64,000 nt of DNA. It comes from Cryobacterium cryoconiti. GTDB taxonomy: Bacteria; Actinomycetota; Actinomycetes; Actinomycetales; Microbacteriaceae. Positions within the stretch are counted from its first letter, which is position 1. Each line of letters begins with the position of its first letter. Below the pieces are notes generated by a model, which saw only the letters and a program-made list of their open reading frames with translations, was not told the origin of the DNA and did not search any database. Made by a program: the position numbers and the translations under genes. The stretch is taken from NCBI RefSeq assembly GCF_004403065.1, contig NZ_SOHA01000035.1, positions 1 to 64,000 on the forward strand, read 5' to 3'. Below, in pieces: positions 8,371 to 17,772 of this stretch.

Positions 8371-9404
8371 CCCCGCCCCGGCACGGCTACGCCCCCGGAG
8401 ACGAACCGGAGTCCGCGACCCGGTCGACCACCGACGAGGAGGGCGCCGGTCGGCATGCCGCCGACGCGCCCGAGCCCGTTCTGGCCCCCGAGCCCGCGGC
8501 ATCCGCCGGCCTGCCGGCCGACGTGCCTGCGGCTCCCGCCGGGCTTGCAGTTCCCGCCGCGCGGTCGCTGCTCGGCCCGGCCGAGATCCGCGACCTCGCT
8601 GAGATGCTGGGCGTCAACCCCACCAAGAAGCTCGGCCAGAACTTCGTCATCGACGGCAACACGGTGCGCCGCATCGTCAAGGTCGCGACCGTCTCACCGG
8701 GCGACACCGTGCTGGAGGTCGGCCCCGGGCTGGGGTCGCTCACCCTCGGCCTGCTCGAGACCGGCGCCGCCGTCGTGGCCGTGGAGATCGATGAGCGGCT
8801 GGCCGAGCAACTGCCGCTGACGGTCGAGCTCATGCACCCGGGCGCGCAGCTCACGGTCATCCGTCAGGACGCCCTCAAGATCACCGAACTTCCCGGCGAC
8901 CCGAGCCGCCTCGTGGCGAACCTGCCCTACAACGTGTCGGTGCCGGTTCTGCTGTACCTGCTGGAGAACTTCCCGTCCATCCGGGCGGGCGTGGTCATGG
9001 TGCAGGCCGAGGTGGGGGAGCGCCTCGCGGCGCCGCCCGGCAGCAAGGTCTACGGCAGCCCGAGCGTCAAGGCAGCCTGGTATGGTGCGTTCCGCACCGC
9101 CGGCAAGGTCAGCCGTCAGGTCTTCTGGCCGGTCCCGGGCGTCGACTCGATCCTGATCGCGTTCGAACGGCGCCTCGAGCCGCTGGAGTCCGAAGAGCTT
9201 CGCCGCGCCACCTTCACCCTCGTCGATGCCGCATTCCAGCAGCGCCGCAAGATGCTGCGCCAGTCGTTGTCCCTGGTTCTCGGCGACTCCACCACCGCCA
9301 GCGAGATCATGACGCGGGCCGGGATCGACCCCACTGAGCGTGGTGAACAGCTCACGGCCGAGGACTTCCTCGCCATCGCCCGCGCCCAGCTCGCCGGTCG
9401 CTGA
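8367..9404 (+). CDS. rsmA: 16S rRNA adenine-N6,N6-dimethyltransferase (KsgA)
   Basis: It dimethylates A1518 and A1519 in the 3' end of 16S rRNA. Motifs: KLGQNFVID, SAM-binding LEVGPGLGSLT, VEIDERL and catalytic NLPYNV. It would be 345 residues from the ATG overlapping tatD (ATGA). The first ~70 residues are Ala/Pro/Glu-rich and not part of the fold. An in-frame GTG at 8523 would give a 293-residue protein of normal length, so the extension may be real or a start-choice artefact. In M. tuberculosis rpfB lies between tatD and ksgA; here it is absent. Confidence 0.93.
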   Translation: MTPPRHGYAPGDEPESATRSTTDEEGAGRHAADAPEPVLAPEPAASAGLPADVPAAPAGLAVPAARSLLGPAEIRDLAEMLGVNPTKKLGQNFVIDGNTVRRIVKVATVSPGDTVLEVGPGLGSLTLGLLETGAAVVAVEIDERLAEQLPLTVELMHPGAQLTVIRQDALKITELPGDPSRLVANLPYNVSVPVLLYLLENFPSIRAGVVMVQAEVGERLAAPPGSKVYGSPSVKAAWYGAFRTAGKVSRQVFWPVPGVDSILIAFERRLEPLESEELRRATFTLVDAAFQQRRKMLRQSLSLVLGDSTTASEIMTRAGIDPTERGEQLTAEDFLAIARAQLAGR

Positions 9405-9425
9405 CGCCCGAGGCCCGCGCGTCAG
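9401..9425 (+). terminator. Hairpin overlapping the ksgA stop codon
   Basis: Perfect 7-bp arms CTGACGC and GCGTCAG enclose an 11-nt loop. The stop TGA is in the left arm. No U-tract follows, so it is at most a weak terminator or 3'-end stabiliser before ispE. Confidence 0.4.
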
Positions 9426-9446
9426 TCGCCGCCGGACTGGCTGGGC

Positions 9447-9452
9447 TAGGTT
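9447..9452 (+). promoter_or_regulatory. Predicted -10 of ispE (leaderless)
   Basis: TAGGTT ends exactly 6 nt before the ispE ATG, with no Shine-Dalgarno between. Confidence 0.5.
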
Positions 9453-9458
9453 AGACAC

Positions 9459-10394
9459 ATGACCAACGCGGCCGCCTCTCCCGTGGTGCATGCGCGGGCG
9501 CCGGGCAAGATCAACGTCTTCCTCAAGGTCGGTGCGGTCCTCGACGACGGTTACCACGAGGTCGCCACGGCCTACCAGGCCGTGTCGCTGTTCGAAGACG
9601 TGCGCGCCTGGCCGTCGGACGGCTTCTCGGTCGAGTTCACCGGTCCCATCGACGCCTCCGGACTTGCCGTCGACGGCAGCAACCTCGCCATCAAGGCCGC
9701 GCGCGCCCTGGCCCGCAAGTCCGGCTATCGCGGGGGAGTACGCCTCTCGATCGAGAAGAACGTGCCCATCGCGGGCGGCATGGGCGGCGGGTCGGCGGAT
9801 GCCGCGGCCACCCTCCTGGCCTGCGACACCCTCTGGGGGACCGAGGCCACGCGTGAGGACCTGATCGCCATCGCCGCGACCCTGGGCGCCGATGTGCCGT
9901 TCGCCTTCACCGGAGGCACCGCCATCGGCACCGGCCGCGGAGACCAGCTCAGCCCGGCCCTGGCCAAGGGACAGTTCCACTGGGTGCTCGCCCTGGCCGA
10001 ATTCGGCCTGTCCACCCCCGGCGTCTACAACGAACTCGACCGACACCGTGAGCGGCACGCGCAGGACATCTTCCCCGCCCAGATCCAGCCGACGGTCGAC
10101 GCGAACGTGTTGCAGGCCCTGCGCGCGGGTGACCCCCGCATGCTGGCCGAGGCCCTGCACAACGACCTGCAGGCGCCTGCGTTGCACCTGGCGCCCGGCC
10201 TGGGCGCGGTGCTCGAACTGGGCGAGGCGAACGGCGCGCTGGCCGGCCTGCTGTCCGGCTCCGGCCCGACCGTGGCGTTCCTGGTCGCGGATGCCGACAG
10301 CGCGCTCGAGCTGCAGGTCGCCCTGAGCGCCTCCCGCCTGCGCGTCGTGCGGGCCACCGGCCCGGTGCACGGAGCGCGCATCATCCACGACTAG
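9459..10394 (+). CDS. ispE: 4-diphosphocytidyl-2-C-methyl-D-erythritol kinase
   Basis: A GHMP-superfamily kinase of the MEP (non-mevalonate) isoprenoid pathway, 311 residues. The N-terminal [12 protein letters not shown] and DDGYHE bind substrate. The glycine-rich ATP loop is [14 protein letters not shown], and LLSGSGPT is the C-terminal GHMP motif. Its place after ksgA is conserved in actinobacteria (Rv1010-Rv1011). It probably has its own leaderless promoter. Confidence 0.95.
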   Translation: MTNAAASPVVHARAPGKINVFLKVGAVLDDGYHEVATAYQAVSLFEDVRAWPSDGFSVEFTGPIDASGLAVDGSNLAIKAARALARKSGYRGGVRLSIEKNVPIAGGMGGGSADAAATLLACDTLWGTEATREDLIAIAATLGADVPFAFTGGTAIGTGRGDQLSPALAKGQFHWVLALAEFGLSTPGVYNELDRHRERHAQDIFPAQIQPTVDANVLQALRAGDPRMLAEALHNDLQAPALHLAPGLGAVLELGEANGALAGLLSGSGPTVAFLVADADSALELQVALSASRLRVVRATGPVHGARIIHD

Positions 10395-10400
10395 CCTCGG

Positions 10401-10444
10401 GTCTCGACAGGCTCGACCACCGGTCTCGACAGGCTCGACCACCG
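10401..10444 (+). repeat. Family A repeat: two tandem 22-bp units
   Basis: Two perfect back-to-back copies of a 22-bp unit that begins GTCTCGACAGG and ends GACCACCG (10401-10422 and 10423-10444). The same unit, again paired, occurs at 16887-16936. It starts 6 bp after ispE and is followed directly by a family B palindrome. Function is unknown. Confidence 0.85.
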
Positions 10445-10458
10445 AGGCTCGGACCCCA

Positions 10459-10518
10459 ACTGTTGCCCGTCCGGACAACTGTTGCCGGTGTGCCGGCAAC
10501 GGATGTCCGATTCGGCAC
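10459..10518. repeat. Family B palindromic repeat, copy B1
   Basis: The core is GTTGCCGG-TGTG-CCGGCAAC, a perfect 8-bp-arm palindrome. It is flanked by CGGACAACT on the left and a degenerate GGATGTCCG on the right. Outer TTGCC/CGGCA arms follow, partly decayed. Related to B2-B4. It lies between ispE and the ABC-F gene, next to the family A tandem. Confidence 0.8.
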
Positions 10519-10576
10519 CGATCACCGGCCGTCGGGGGAGAGACGAGGCGCGTGCGGGGCTCTCAGGCGCGCCCGG

Positions 10577-10582
10577 TAAACT
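10577..10582 (+). promoter_or_regulatory. Predicted -10 of the ABC-F gene
   Basis: TAAACT lies 8 nt before the ATG. The spacer contains GGAAG, so either a leaderless or a very short-leader transcript is possible. Confidence 0.4.
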
Positions 10583-10590
10583 TGGAAGCT

Positions 10591-12396
<1,806 letters not shown>

Positions 12397-12403
12397 CCTC
12401 GCA

Positions 12404-12449
12404 GATACTGTGACCGCGTGTGACGCAGGGGCGCACGCGGCGCAGTATC
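12404..12449. promoter_or_regulatory. Long imperfect inverted repeat upstream of metQ
   Basis: GATACTG (12404-12410) pairs with CAGTATC (12443-12449) and CCGCGTG (12414-12420) with CACGCGG (12434-12440), around a 13-nt loop. It starts 8 bp after the ABC-F stop and ends 7 bp before the predicted metQ -10 hexamer. It could terminate ABC-F transcription (no U-tract) or serve as an operator near the -35 region. Confidence 0.45.
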
Positions 12450-12455
12450 GCCCGA

Positions 12456-12461
12456 TAACCT
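12456..12461 (+). promoter_or_regulatory. Predicted -10 of the metQNI operon
   Basis: TAACCT, with transcription expected near 12468. This leaves a leader of about 120 nt before metQ. A GTG also occurs 6 nt downstream, but its frame has no recognisable protein. Confidence 0.4.
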
Positions 12462-12588
12462 TGGAACGTGCCTCGCGCTGCAGCGGCACAGACTCCCACC
12501 CCCGTTGTCCCGTGGTTTCTCTGTGCCCGAAATGCGTCGGCACCCCCCGCCGAGAAAACGGCACCACAGCTGACAAGGGAACCCCATC

Positions 12589-13458
12589 GTGAAGAAGAAA
12601 TTGCTCGCCGCCCTCGCGGTCGTACCATTCGTCGCCCTGCTCGCCGGTTGCTCCGGTGCGGCCGCCGACGAGACCGTGAAGATCGGCGTCGTCGGCGCCA
12701 GCGACCCGTACTGGGCCGTCTACGAGGAGGCCGCGGCGGATGCCGGCATCACGGTCGACATCGTCGACTTCGCCGAATTCGGGCAGCCGAACCCGGCCCT
12801 GTCCGCCGACGAACTCGACCTGAACCAGTTCCAGCACATCGTCTACCTCGCCGAGTACAACGTGGCCAGCAAGCAGGACCTCACCCCCGTCGGCGCCACC
12901 GCGATCTACCCGCTCGCCCTGTATTCGACCGAGTACGGCGACGTGAGCGAGATCAAGAAGGGCGACACCGTCGCGGTGCCGAACGACGCCAGCAACCTGG
13001 CCCGCGCGCTGCTCGTGCTGCAGTCGGCGAAGCTGATCACACTGTCCGACGGCGGCAGCATCTACTCGACCCTCGCCGACATCGACACCAAGAAGTCCAA
13101 GGTCACCGTGACCGCGCTCGAGGCCTCGCTCACGGCCACCTCGCTGCCCGACGTCGCCGCCGCGATCATCAACAACGACTTCGTCGAGAAGGCCGGCCTC
13201 AAGGTCGAGGACGCCCTCGCCCAGGACGACCCCACCGACCCCAACGCGCTGCCGTACGTGAACGTCTTCGCGGCGCGCGCCGAGGACAAGGACAACGCCA
13301 CCTACAAGAAGCTGGTGGAGATCTACCAGAACACGAAGGCCGTTCAGGATGGCGTGCTCGCCGTGTCCGGCGGTTCCGCGGTAATGGTCAAGACCCCGGT
13401 CGCCGACCTCGAGGCGTCCCTCGCCACCGTCGAGAAGGACACCAAGGCCCAGAAGTAG
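12589..13458 (+). CDS. metQ: Methionine ABC transporter substrate-binding lipoprotein (NlpA/MetQ)
   Basis: A 289-residue lipoprotein. The signal peptide MKKKLLAALAVVP ends in a lipobox LLAGC (acylated Cys21). The mature part begins VKIGVVGASDPYW and carries the NlpA-family segments FAEFGQPNPAL and DLNQFQH. It captures methionine outside the membrane for MetNI. The GTG start has AAGGGA about 9 nt upstream. It is separated from metN by 112 bp that contain a palindromic repeat (C1). Methionine is the family substrate; specificity was not tested. Confidence 0.92.
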   Translation: MKKKLLAALAVVPFVALLAGCSGAAADETVKIGVVGASDPYWAVYEEAAADAGITVDIVDFAEFGQPNPALSADELDLNQFQHIVYLAEYNVASKQDLTPVGATAIYPLALYSTEYGDVSEIKKGDTVAVPNDASNLARALLVLQSAKLITLSDGGSIYSTLADIDTKKSKVTVTALEASLTATSLPDVAAAIINNDFVEKAGLKVEDALAQDDPTDPNALPYVNVFAARAEDKDNATYKKLVEIYQNTKAVQDGVLAVSGGSAVMVKTPVADLEASLATVEKDTKAQK

Positions 13459-13470
13459 CGCCGCCGACCT

Positions 13471-13530
13471 GCCCGTTCCGGTCGAGAGCGCCCGTTCCGC
13501 GGGTCACTCAGGGCCGGAACGGGCACTGTC
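13471..13530. repeat. Family C palindromic repeat, copy C1 (inside the met operon)
   Basis: GCCCGTTCCGG (13471-13481) pairs perfectly with CCGGAACGGGC (13514-13524). The interior is more decayed than in C2 and C3. The tail CACTGTC is shared with C3. It sits between metQ and metN and could act as an mRNA 3'-stabilising or attenuating hairpin. Confidence 0.8.
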
Positions 13531-13570
13531 ACCGCCCAGCAGTACGCCAGTCAGTCAGTAAGGATGTTCC

Positions 13571-14632
13571 ATGTCTGCCCCCAGCCCCGTTGTCGAACTG
13601 CGTGACGTGAGCAAGGTGTACCCGCCCACGACCAGGGGCGGGGCCGAGGTCGTCGCCATCGACAAGGTCAGCCTCACGATCGACGCCGGCGACGTGTACG
13701 GCATCATCGGCTACTCCGGGGCCGGCAAAAGCACCCTGGTGCGGCTCGTGAACGCACTCGAACGCTCGACATCGGGCGAGATCTTCGTCAACGGCACAGA
13801 CATCGCCCGGCTGCCCGAACGGGAGTTGCGCCCGGTGCGTCTCGGCATCGGCATGATCTTCCAGCAGTTCAACCTGCTCGGGTCACGCTCTGTGGCGGCG
13901 AACGTCGCCTATCCGCTCGAGGTGGCCGGACGGTCCAAGGAAGCCCGCCGGGCTCGGGTGGGCGAGATGCTCGACTTCGTCGGGCTCGGCGACAAGGCCC
14001 GCGCCTACCCCGACCAGCTCTCCGGGGGTCAGAAGCAGCGCGTGGGCATCGCGCGGGCCCTGGCCAGCCAGCCGGGCATCCTGCTCGCCGACGAGGCCAC
14101 CAGCGCACTCGACCCGGAGACCACCTCCGAGGTGCTCGACCTGCTGGGACGGGTGAACAAGGAATTCGGGGTCACCATCATCGTGATCACGCATGAGATG
14201 GATGTCATCCAGACCCTGGCGACGAAGGTCGCCGTGATGGACCAGGGCCGGGTGATCGAGCGCGGTGACGTGTTCGACGTGTTCTCGAACCCGCAGCAGG
14301 CGGCATCCGCCCGGTTCGTCTCCACCGTGGTGAAGGGACTCCCGTCTCCGCCGGAGCTCGCGGTGCTGCGGCGGCGGCACCCGGGCCGCCTCGTGACCCT
14401 GGCCTTCCGCGACAGCAGCGTCGACCAGGCCCGCGTGTTCGGCGAGTTCGCCGCCGCCGGCGTCACCTTCGAGGTGGTCTACGGCGGCATCAATGAGATC
14501 CAGGGCCGCTCCTTCGGGCACCTGACGCTCGCGCTCGCCCGGCCGGGGGCCACGGATGCCGCGGCTGATGCCGCCATCGACGCCGCCCTCGACCGGGTGC
14601 GAACCCTCACGACCGTCACGGAGGTGCGCTGA
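13571..14632 (+). CDS. metN: Methionine ABC transporter ATP-binding protein
   Basis: A 353-residue ATPase with Walker A GYSGAGKST, Q-loop FQQFNLL, signature LSGGQKQR and Walker B ILLADEATSALD. A C-terminal NIL (ACT-like) domain at about 275-350 is expected to bind methionine and inhibit transport when the cell is replete. The ATG is preceded by AAGGA. The metI start follows its stop by 1 bp. Confidence 0.94.
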   Translation: MSAPSPVVELRDVSKVYPPTTRGGAEVVAIDKVSLTIDAGDVYGIIGYSGAGKSTLVRLVNALERSTSGEIFVNGTDIARLPERELRPVRLGIGMIFQQFNLLGSRSVAANVAYPLEVAGRSKEARRARVGEMLDFVGLGDKARAYPDQLSGGQKQRVGIARALASQPGILLADEATSALDPETTSEVLDLLGRVNKEFGVTIIVITHEMDVIQTLATKVAVMDQGRVIERGDVFDVFSNPQQAASARFVSTVVKGLPSPPELAVLRRRHPGRLVTLAFRDSSVDQARVFGEFAAAGVTFEVVYGGINEIQGRSFGHLTLALARPGATDAAADAAIDAALDRVRTLTTVTEVR

Positions 14633-14633
14633 A

Positions 14634-15293
14634 ATGGACAGCCTCATCGACCTGTGGCCCGAACTCTGGGTCGCCGCGGGGGAGACCCTCTACATCGTGG
14701 GCCTCACCCTTTTCTTCGGCGGGATCGGCGGCCTGCTGGTCGGGCTGGGACTCTATCTGACCCGGGCCGGCAGCATCCTCGAGAACCGCCCGGTCTTCGT
14801 GGTGCTCAACCTGCTGGTGAACATCGTGCGACCGATCCCGTTCATCATCTTCCTGGCCGCCGCCCAACCCCTGGCCCGCGTCGTGGTGGGAACCGGGATC
14901 GGGAACGCGGCGATCATCTTCACCATCTCGCTCGCGGCATCCTTCGCCATGGGGCGCATCGTGGAGCAGAACCTGCTCACCGTCACGCCCGGTGTGATCG
15001 AGGCGGCGCGCAGCGTGGGGGCCGGGCCGATCAGGATCATCTTCACGGTGCTGCTGCCCGAGGCTCTCGGCCCGCTCATCCTCGGCTACACCTTCATCTT
15101 CGTGGCGCTCGTGGACATGTCGGCGGTCGCCGGTTATGTCGGCGGAGGCGGCCTCGGTAACTTCGCGCTGCTCTACGGCTACCGCCAGTTCAACCCGGTG
15201 GTGACCTGGGCGGCCGTGCTGCTCATCATCGTGCTGGTGCAGCTGGTGCAGTTCCTCGGCAACTGGCTGGCGCGCAAGGCGTTCCGCCGCTAG
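14634..15293 (+). CDS. metI: Methionine ABC transporter permease
   Basis: A 219-residue permease with five predicted transmembrane helices, the length and topology of MetI. The EAA coupling motif that contacts MetN is in EAARSVGAGPIRI. The ATG at 14634 begins 1 bp after the metN stop. It is followed by the CYTH-CHAD gene on the same strand with a 64-bp gap. Confidence 0.93.
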   Translation: MDSLIDLWPELWVAAGETLYIVGLTLFFGGIGGLLVGLGLYLTRAGSILENRPVFVVLNLLVNIVRPIPFIIFLAAAQPLARVVVGTGIGNAAIIFTISLAASFAMGRIVEQNLLTVTPGVIEAARSVGAGPIRIIFTVLLPEALGPLILGYTFIFVALVDMSAVAGYVGGGGLGNFALLYGYRQFNPVVTWAAVLLIIVLVQLVQFLGNWLARKAFRR

Positions 15294-15346
15294 CCCGGCT
15301 GTGACGAAGACGGGTGAGCCCTCCCCCTGGTGGCTGTCCGCAGCAA

Positions 15347-15352
15347 TACACT
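15347..15352 (+). promoter_or_regulatory. Predicted -10 of the CYTH-CHAD gene
   Basis: TACACT lies 5 nt before the ATG; the spacer GAGGC doubles as a possible Shine-Dalgarno. Confidence 0.35.
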
Positions 15353-15357
15353 GAGGC

Positions 15358-16878
15358 ATGACTTCCGCTGGCTTCGCCGAGATCGAGCGCACTTTCGACG
15401 TCAACCCGGCCACCGTTCTGCCGCCCCTGCACGACCTGCCCGGCGTCACCCACGTTGACCCGCCCGTCGAGCACCACCTCGACGCCCTGTACTACGACAG
15501 CGCCGACCTGGTCCTCGCCAGCCGCCGCCTGACCCTGCGCCGCCGCACAGGGGGAGACGACGCCGGCTGGCACCTCAAACTCCCGGTCGCCGTCGACGAG
15601 CGCCGCGAGATGCGGGAACCGCTGGGCGACGACCCCGAGAAGATCCCCGAGGCCATCCTCAACCTCGTGCGGGGCGTGCTCCGCGGTCGCCCCCTCGTGC
15701 CCGTGGTGCGGCTGCGCACCCGCCGGGTCCTGCACCAGCTGGTCGGCGCGAACGACTCCGTGCTCGCCGAGGTCTGCGACGACGAGGTGCAGGCCGACCG
15801 CCTCGCGCCGAAACCGTTCAGCCAGACCTGGCGGGAATGGGAGGTCGAGCTCGTGCACGGGTCCCGCGCCCTGCTCGACGCCGCCCAGGAGCGCCTGGGA
15901 TCGGTCGGCGTGGAGCCGTCCGCGAACCCGTCCAAACTGGCCCGCGCCCTCGGAGACCGGCTGCCGGAATTCCGGGCGGCGCCGACGCTCCGGGCGACCC
16001 GCAAGAGCTCCGCCGGCACGGTGCTGATGGCCTACGTGCAGGAACAGGTGCAGGCGATCGGCGTGCAGGACGCTCGGGTGCGCGGAAACGATGCGGGTGC
16101 CGTGCACCGGATGCGCGTGGCCACCCGGCGCCTGCGCTCGGCCCTGTCCACCTATCGGGACCTGCTCGACACGTCGGTCACCGCTCCGCTCCGTGACGAG
16201 CTGCGCTGGCTGGCCGGCGCGCTCGGCGCCGCCCGCGACGCGGAGGTGATCCGCCAGCGCCTCGCCCACCGGATCGGGCAGCAGCCCGCCGAGCTCGTCG
16301 TGGGCCCGATGGTGGAGCGCATCGACGCGCACTTCGCCGCCGTCATCCGGTCGGCCCGGCTCGAGGCCCTGGCCGCCCTCGATTCCGACCGGTACTTCGA
16401 GCTGCTCGACCGCCTCGACGATCTGCTGGCGTCCGCGCCACTGCGCCCGCGGGCCGAGAAGCCCGCGAGTACAGTCATCCCCGAATTGATACGTGCCGAC
16501 TGGAAACGGCTGCGGGCATCCGTGTTCCTGGCCCGCGGCACACCGTCGGGGCCCGTTCGGGACGAGGCTCTGCACGAGGCGCGGAAGCGCGCCAAGCAAC
16601 TGCGCTACGCGGCCGAGACGGCGACGCCGTTGCGGCGCGTGCGCGCGACCCGGCTCGTGGCCGCGGCCCGTCAGGTGCAGGACACCCTCGGCGACCACCA
16701 GGACAGCGTCGTGGCCCGCGCCGAGCTGCTGCAGCTCGGCATGACCGCCTACCTGCAGGGCGAGAACGCGTTCAGCTACGGCCGGCTGCACGCCGTGGAA
16801 GAGAGCGGGGCCGCCGCGATGGAGGCGCGCTTCTTCCGCACGTGGCGGGATTTTCCGAAGGGGTCGATCGCGAAATAG
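15358..16878 (+). CDS. CYTH-CHAD domain protein (polyphosphate-associated)
   Basis: A 506-residue protein with an N-terminal CYTH tunnel domain (~1-200) and a C-terminal CHAD helical domain (~215-495) rich in conserved His/Arg/Lys (HRMRVATRRLRS, HEARKRAKQLRYA). CHAD domains bind polyphosphate; CYTH domains act on triphosphates. The CYTH signature ExExK reads EIERT here, with Thr in place of Lys, so catalysis may be altered. Family A repeats follow the stop. Confidence 0.88.
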   Translation: MTSAGFAEIERTFDVNPATVLPPLHDLPGVTHVDPPVEHHLDALYYDSADLVLASRRLTLRRRTGGDDAGWHLKLPVAVDERREMREPLGDDPEKIPEAILNLVRGVLRGRPLVPVVRLRTRRVLHQLVGANDSVLAEVCDDEVQADRLAPKPFSQTWREWEVELVHGSRALLDAAQERLGSVGVEPSANPSKLARALGDRLPEFRAAPTLRATRKSSAGTVLMAYVQEQVQAIGVQDARVRGNDAGAVHRMRVATRRLRSALSTYRDLLDTSVTAPLRDELRWLAGALGAARDAEVIRQRLAHRIGQQPAELVVGPMVERIDAHFAAVIRSARLEALAALDSDRYFELLDRLDDLLASAPLRPRAEKPASTVIPELIRADWKRLRASVFLARGTPSGPVRDEALHEARKRAKQLRYAAETATPLRRVRATRLVAAARQVQDTLGDHQDSVVARAELLQLGMTAYLQGENAFSYGRLHAVEESGAAAMEARFFRTWRDFPKGSIAK

Positions 16879-16886
16879 AGGGACGG

Positions 16887-16936
16887 GTCTCGACAGGCTC
16901 GACCACCGGGTCGGGTCTCGACGGGCTCGACCACCG
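16887..16936 (+). repeat. Family A repeat: second tandem pair
   Basis: Copy 1 (16887-16908) is identical to the unit at 10401. Copy 2 (16915-16936) differs by one base (A to G). A 6-bp spacer separates them. The pair sits between the converging CYTH-CHAD and MarR genes. Confidence 0.85.
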
Positions 16937-16996
16937 GGAATGATTGACTTCCGAACGTTCTCGTCCGTCTGGAGTGGATCGGCTGCAGGTGCTCGT

Positions 16997-17024
16997 GACG
17001 CGGGCGCGCTGCGCGCGTCGCGTC
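16997..17024. terminator. GC-rich hairpin at the 3' end of the MarR gene
   Basis: GACGCG...CGCGTC arms enclose a further GCGCGC-type stem, overlapping the last bases of the MarR gene. There is no T-run. It may serve either converging gene. Confidence 0.4.
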
Positions 17025-17514
17025 AGTCGAAGCCGAGACTGAGCTTGCGCAGCAGGTCCGCCAGGGCGGTCTGCTCTCCCGCCGACAGCGTGGCGAGCAG
17101 TTCGGCTTCGGCGTCGACCAGCCGGGTGATCGCCGCATCCACTCGGGTGAGCCCCGCCGGGTTCATGCTCACGAAGATGCCGCGCCCGTCGTTGGGGTCC
17201 GTACGGCGGGTCACCAGGCCGCGCTCGACGAGCCGATCGATGCGGTTGGTCATGGTCCCGCTGGAGACCAGCGTCTGCTGCAGCAGCGCCTTGGGGCTCA
17301 GCTCGTATGGTGAGCCCGCACGGCGCAGGGCGGAGAGCACGTCGAACTCCCAGGAATCCAGTTCGGATCGGGAGAAGGCGGTGCGCCGGGCGCGGTCCAG
17401 GTGTTTGGACAACCGGCCCACGCGGGACAGCACCTGCAACGGTGCGAAGTCGAGGTCGGGCCGTTCGCGCAGCCAGGCATCAACGATCCGGTCGACTTCG
17501 TCATGTGCGGGCAT
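17023..17514 (-). CDS. MarR-family transcriptional regulator
   Basis: A 163-residue winged-helix regulator. The LLQQTLVSSGTMTNRID recognition-helix segment and the wing RLVERGLVTRRTDPNDGRG are typical MarR. The ATG at 17514 is chosen over the longer open frame because GATAAT lies exactly 6 nt upstream. It stands alone and converges on the CYTH-CHAD gene. The target and ligand are unknown. Confidence 0.88.
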   Translation of the reverse strand: MPAHDEVDRIVDAWLRERPDLDFAPLQVLSRVGRLSKHLDRARRTAFSRSELDSWEFDVLSALRRAGSPYELSPKALLQQTLVSSGTMTNRIDRLVERGLVTRRTDPNDGRGIFVSMNPAGLTRVDAAITRLVDAEAELLATLSAGEQTALADLLRKLSLGFD

Positions 17515-17520
17515 CCGTCT

Positions 17521-17526
17521 ATTATC
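17521..17526 (-). promoter_or_regulatory. Predicted -10 of the MarR gene (leaderless)
   Basis: GATAAT on the minus strand, 6 nt before the ATG. It is a close match to the canonical TATAAT. Confidence 0.5.
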
Positions 17527-17637
17527 CCGGTCGGGTGCGGAAACCTGCGCGGGAGCCCCCTCTCGGGGTGCCGGGGCGCGCTCCCGGCTCGATATCTGGC
17601 AGACTTGACACCGTTGGTCGGCCCCGGGTCGGCGAAT

Positions 17638-17709
17638 TCCGCCGTGGTGTAATGGCAGCACGACAGCCTTTGGAGCTGTTAGGTCTAGGTTCGAGTCCTG
17701 GCGGCGGAG
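17638..17709 (+). tRNA. tRNA-Gln (anticodon TTG)
   Basis: The acceptor stem TCCGCCG/CGGCGGA pairs over all 7 bp. The anticodon stem ACAGC/GCTGT encloses the loop CTTTGGA, giving anticodon TTG (reads CAA). The T-loop is TTCGAGT. Discriminator G is at 17709; CCA is not encoded. A TTGACA at 17605-17610 may be the -35, but no good -10 follows. It lies 63 bp before glmU, a tRNA-Gln/glmU pairing I recall from other actinobacteria. Confidence 0.95.
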
Positions 17710-17772
17710 CACTTGATTGGCGTCACCATCCGGTCTTTACCGGGCGGCTCCACAGAAGCTAGAGGAAACCAC

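Noticed and set aside
10395-10520. CRISPR-like repeat array
   Set aside because: Only two tandem 22-bp units with no spacers, followed by a different palindrome; no cas genes in the window.
12397-12588. SAM riboswitch upstream of metQ
   Set aside because: The expected conserved core segments of SAM-I/SAM-IV were not found by eye; reported only as an unexplained leader.
12468-13610. Long plus-strand ORF (380 codons) starting at a GTG 6 nt after TAACCT
   Set aside because: It is Arg/Pro-rich, overlaps all of metQ in another frame and has no domain features. The hexamer is kept only as the likely metQ promoter.
17605-17640. TTGACA as a complete promoter for tRNA-Gln
   Set aside because: No acceptable -10 occurs 16-18 nt downstream, so it is mentioned but not annotated as a promoter.
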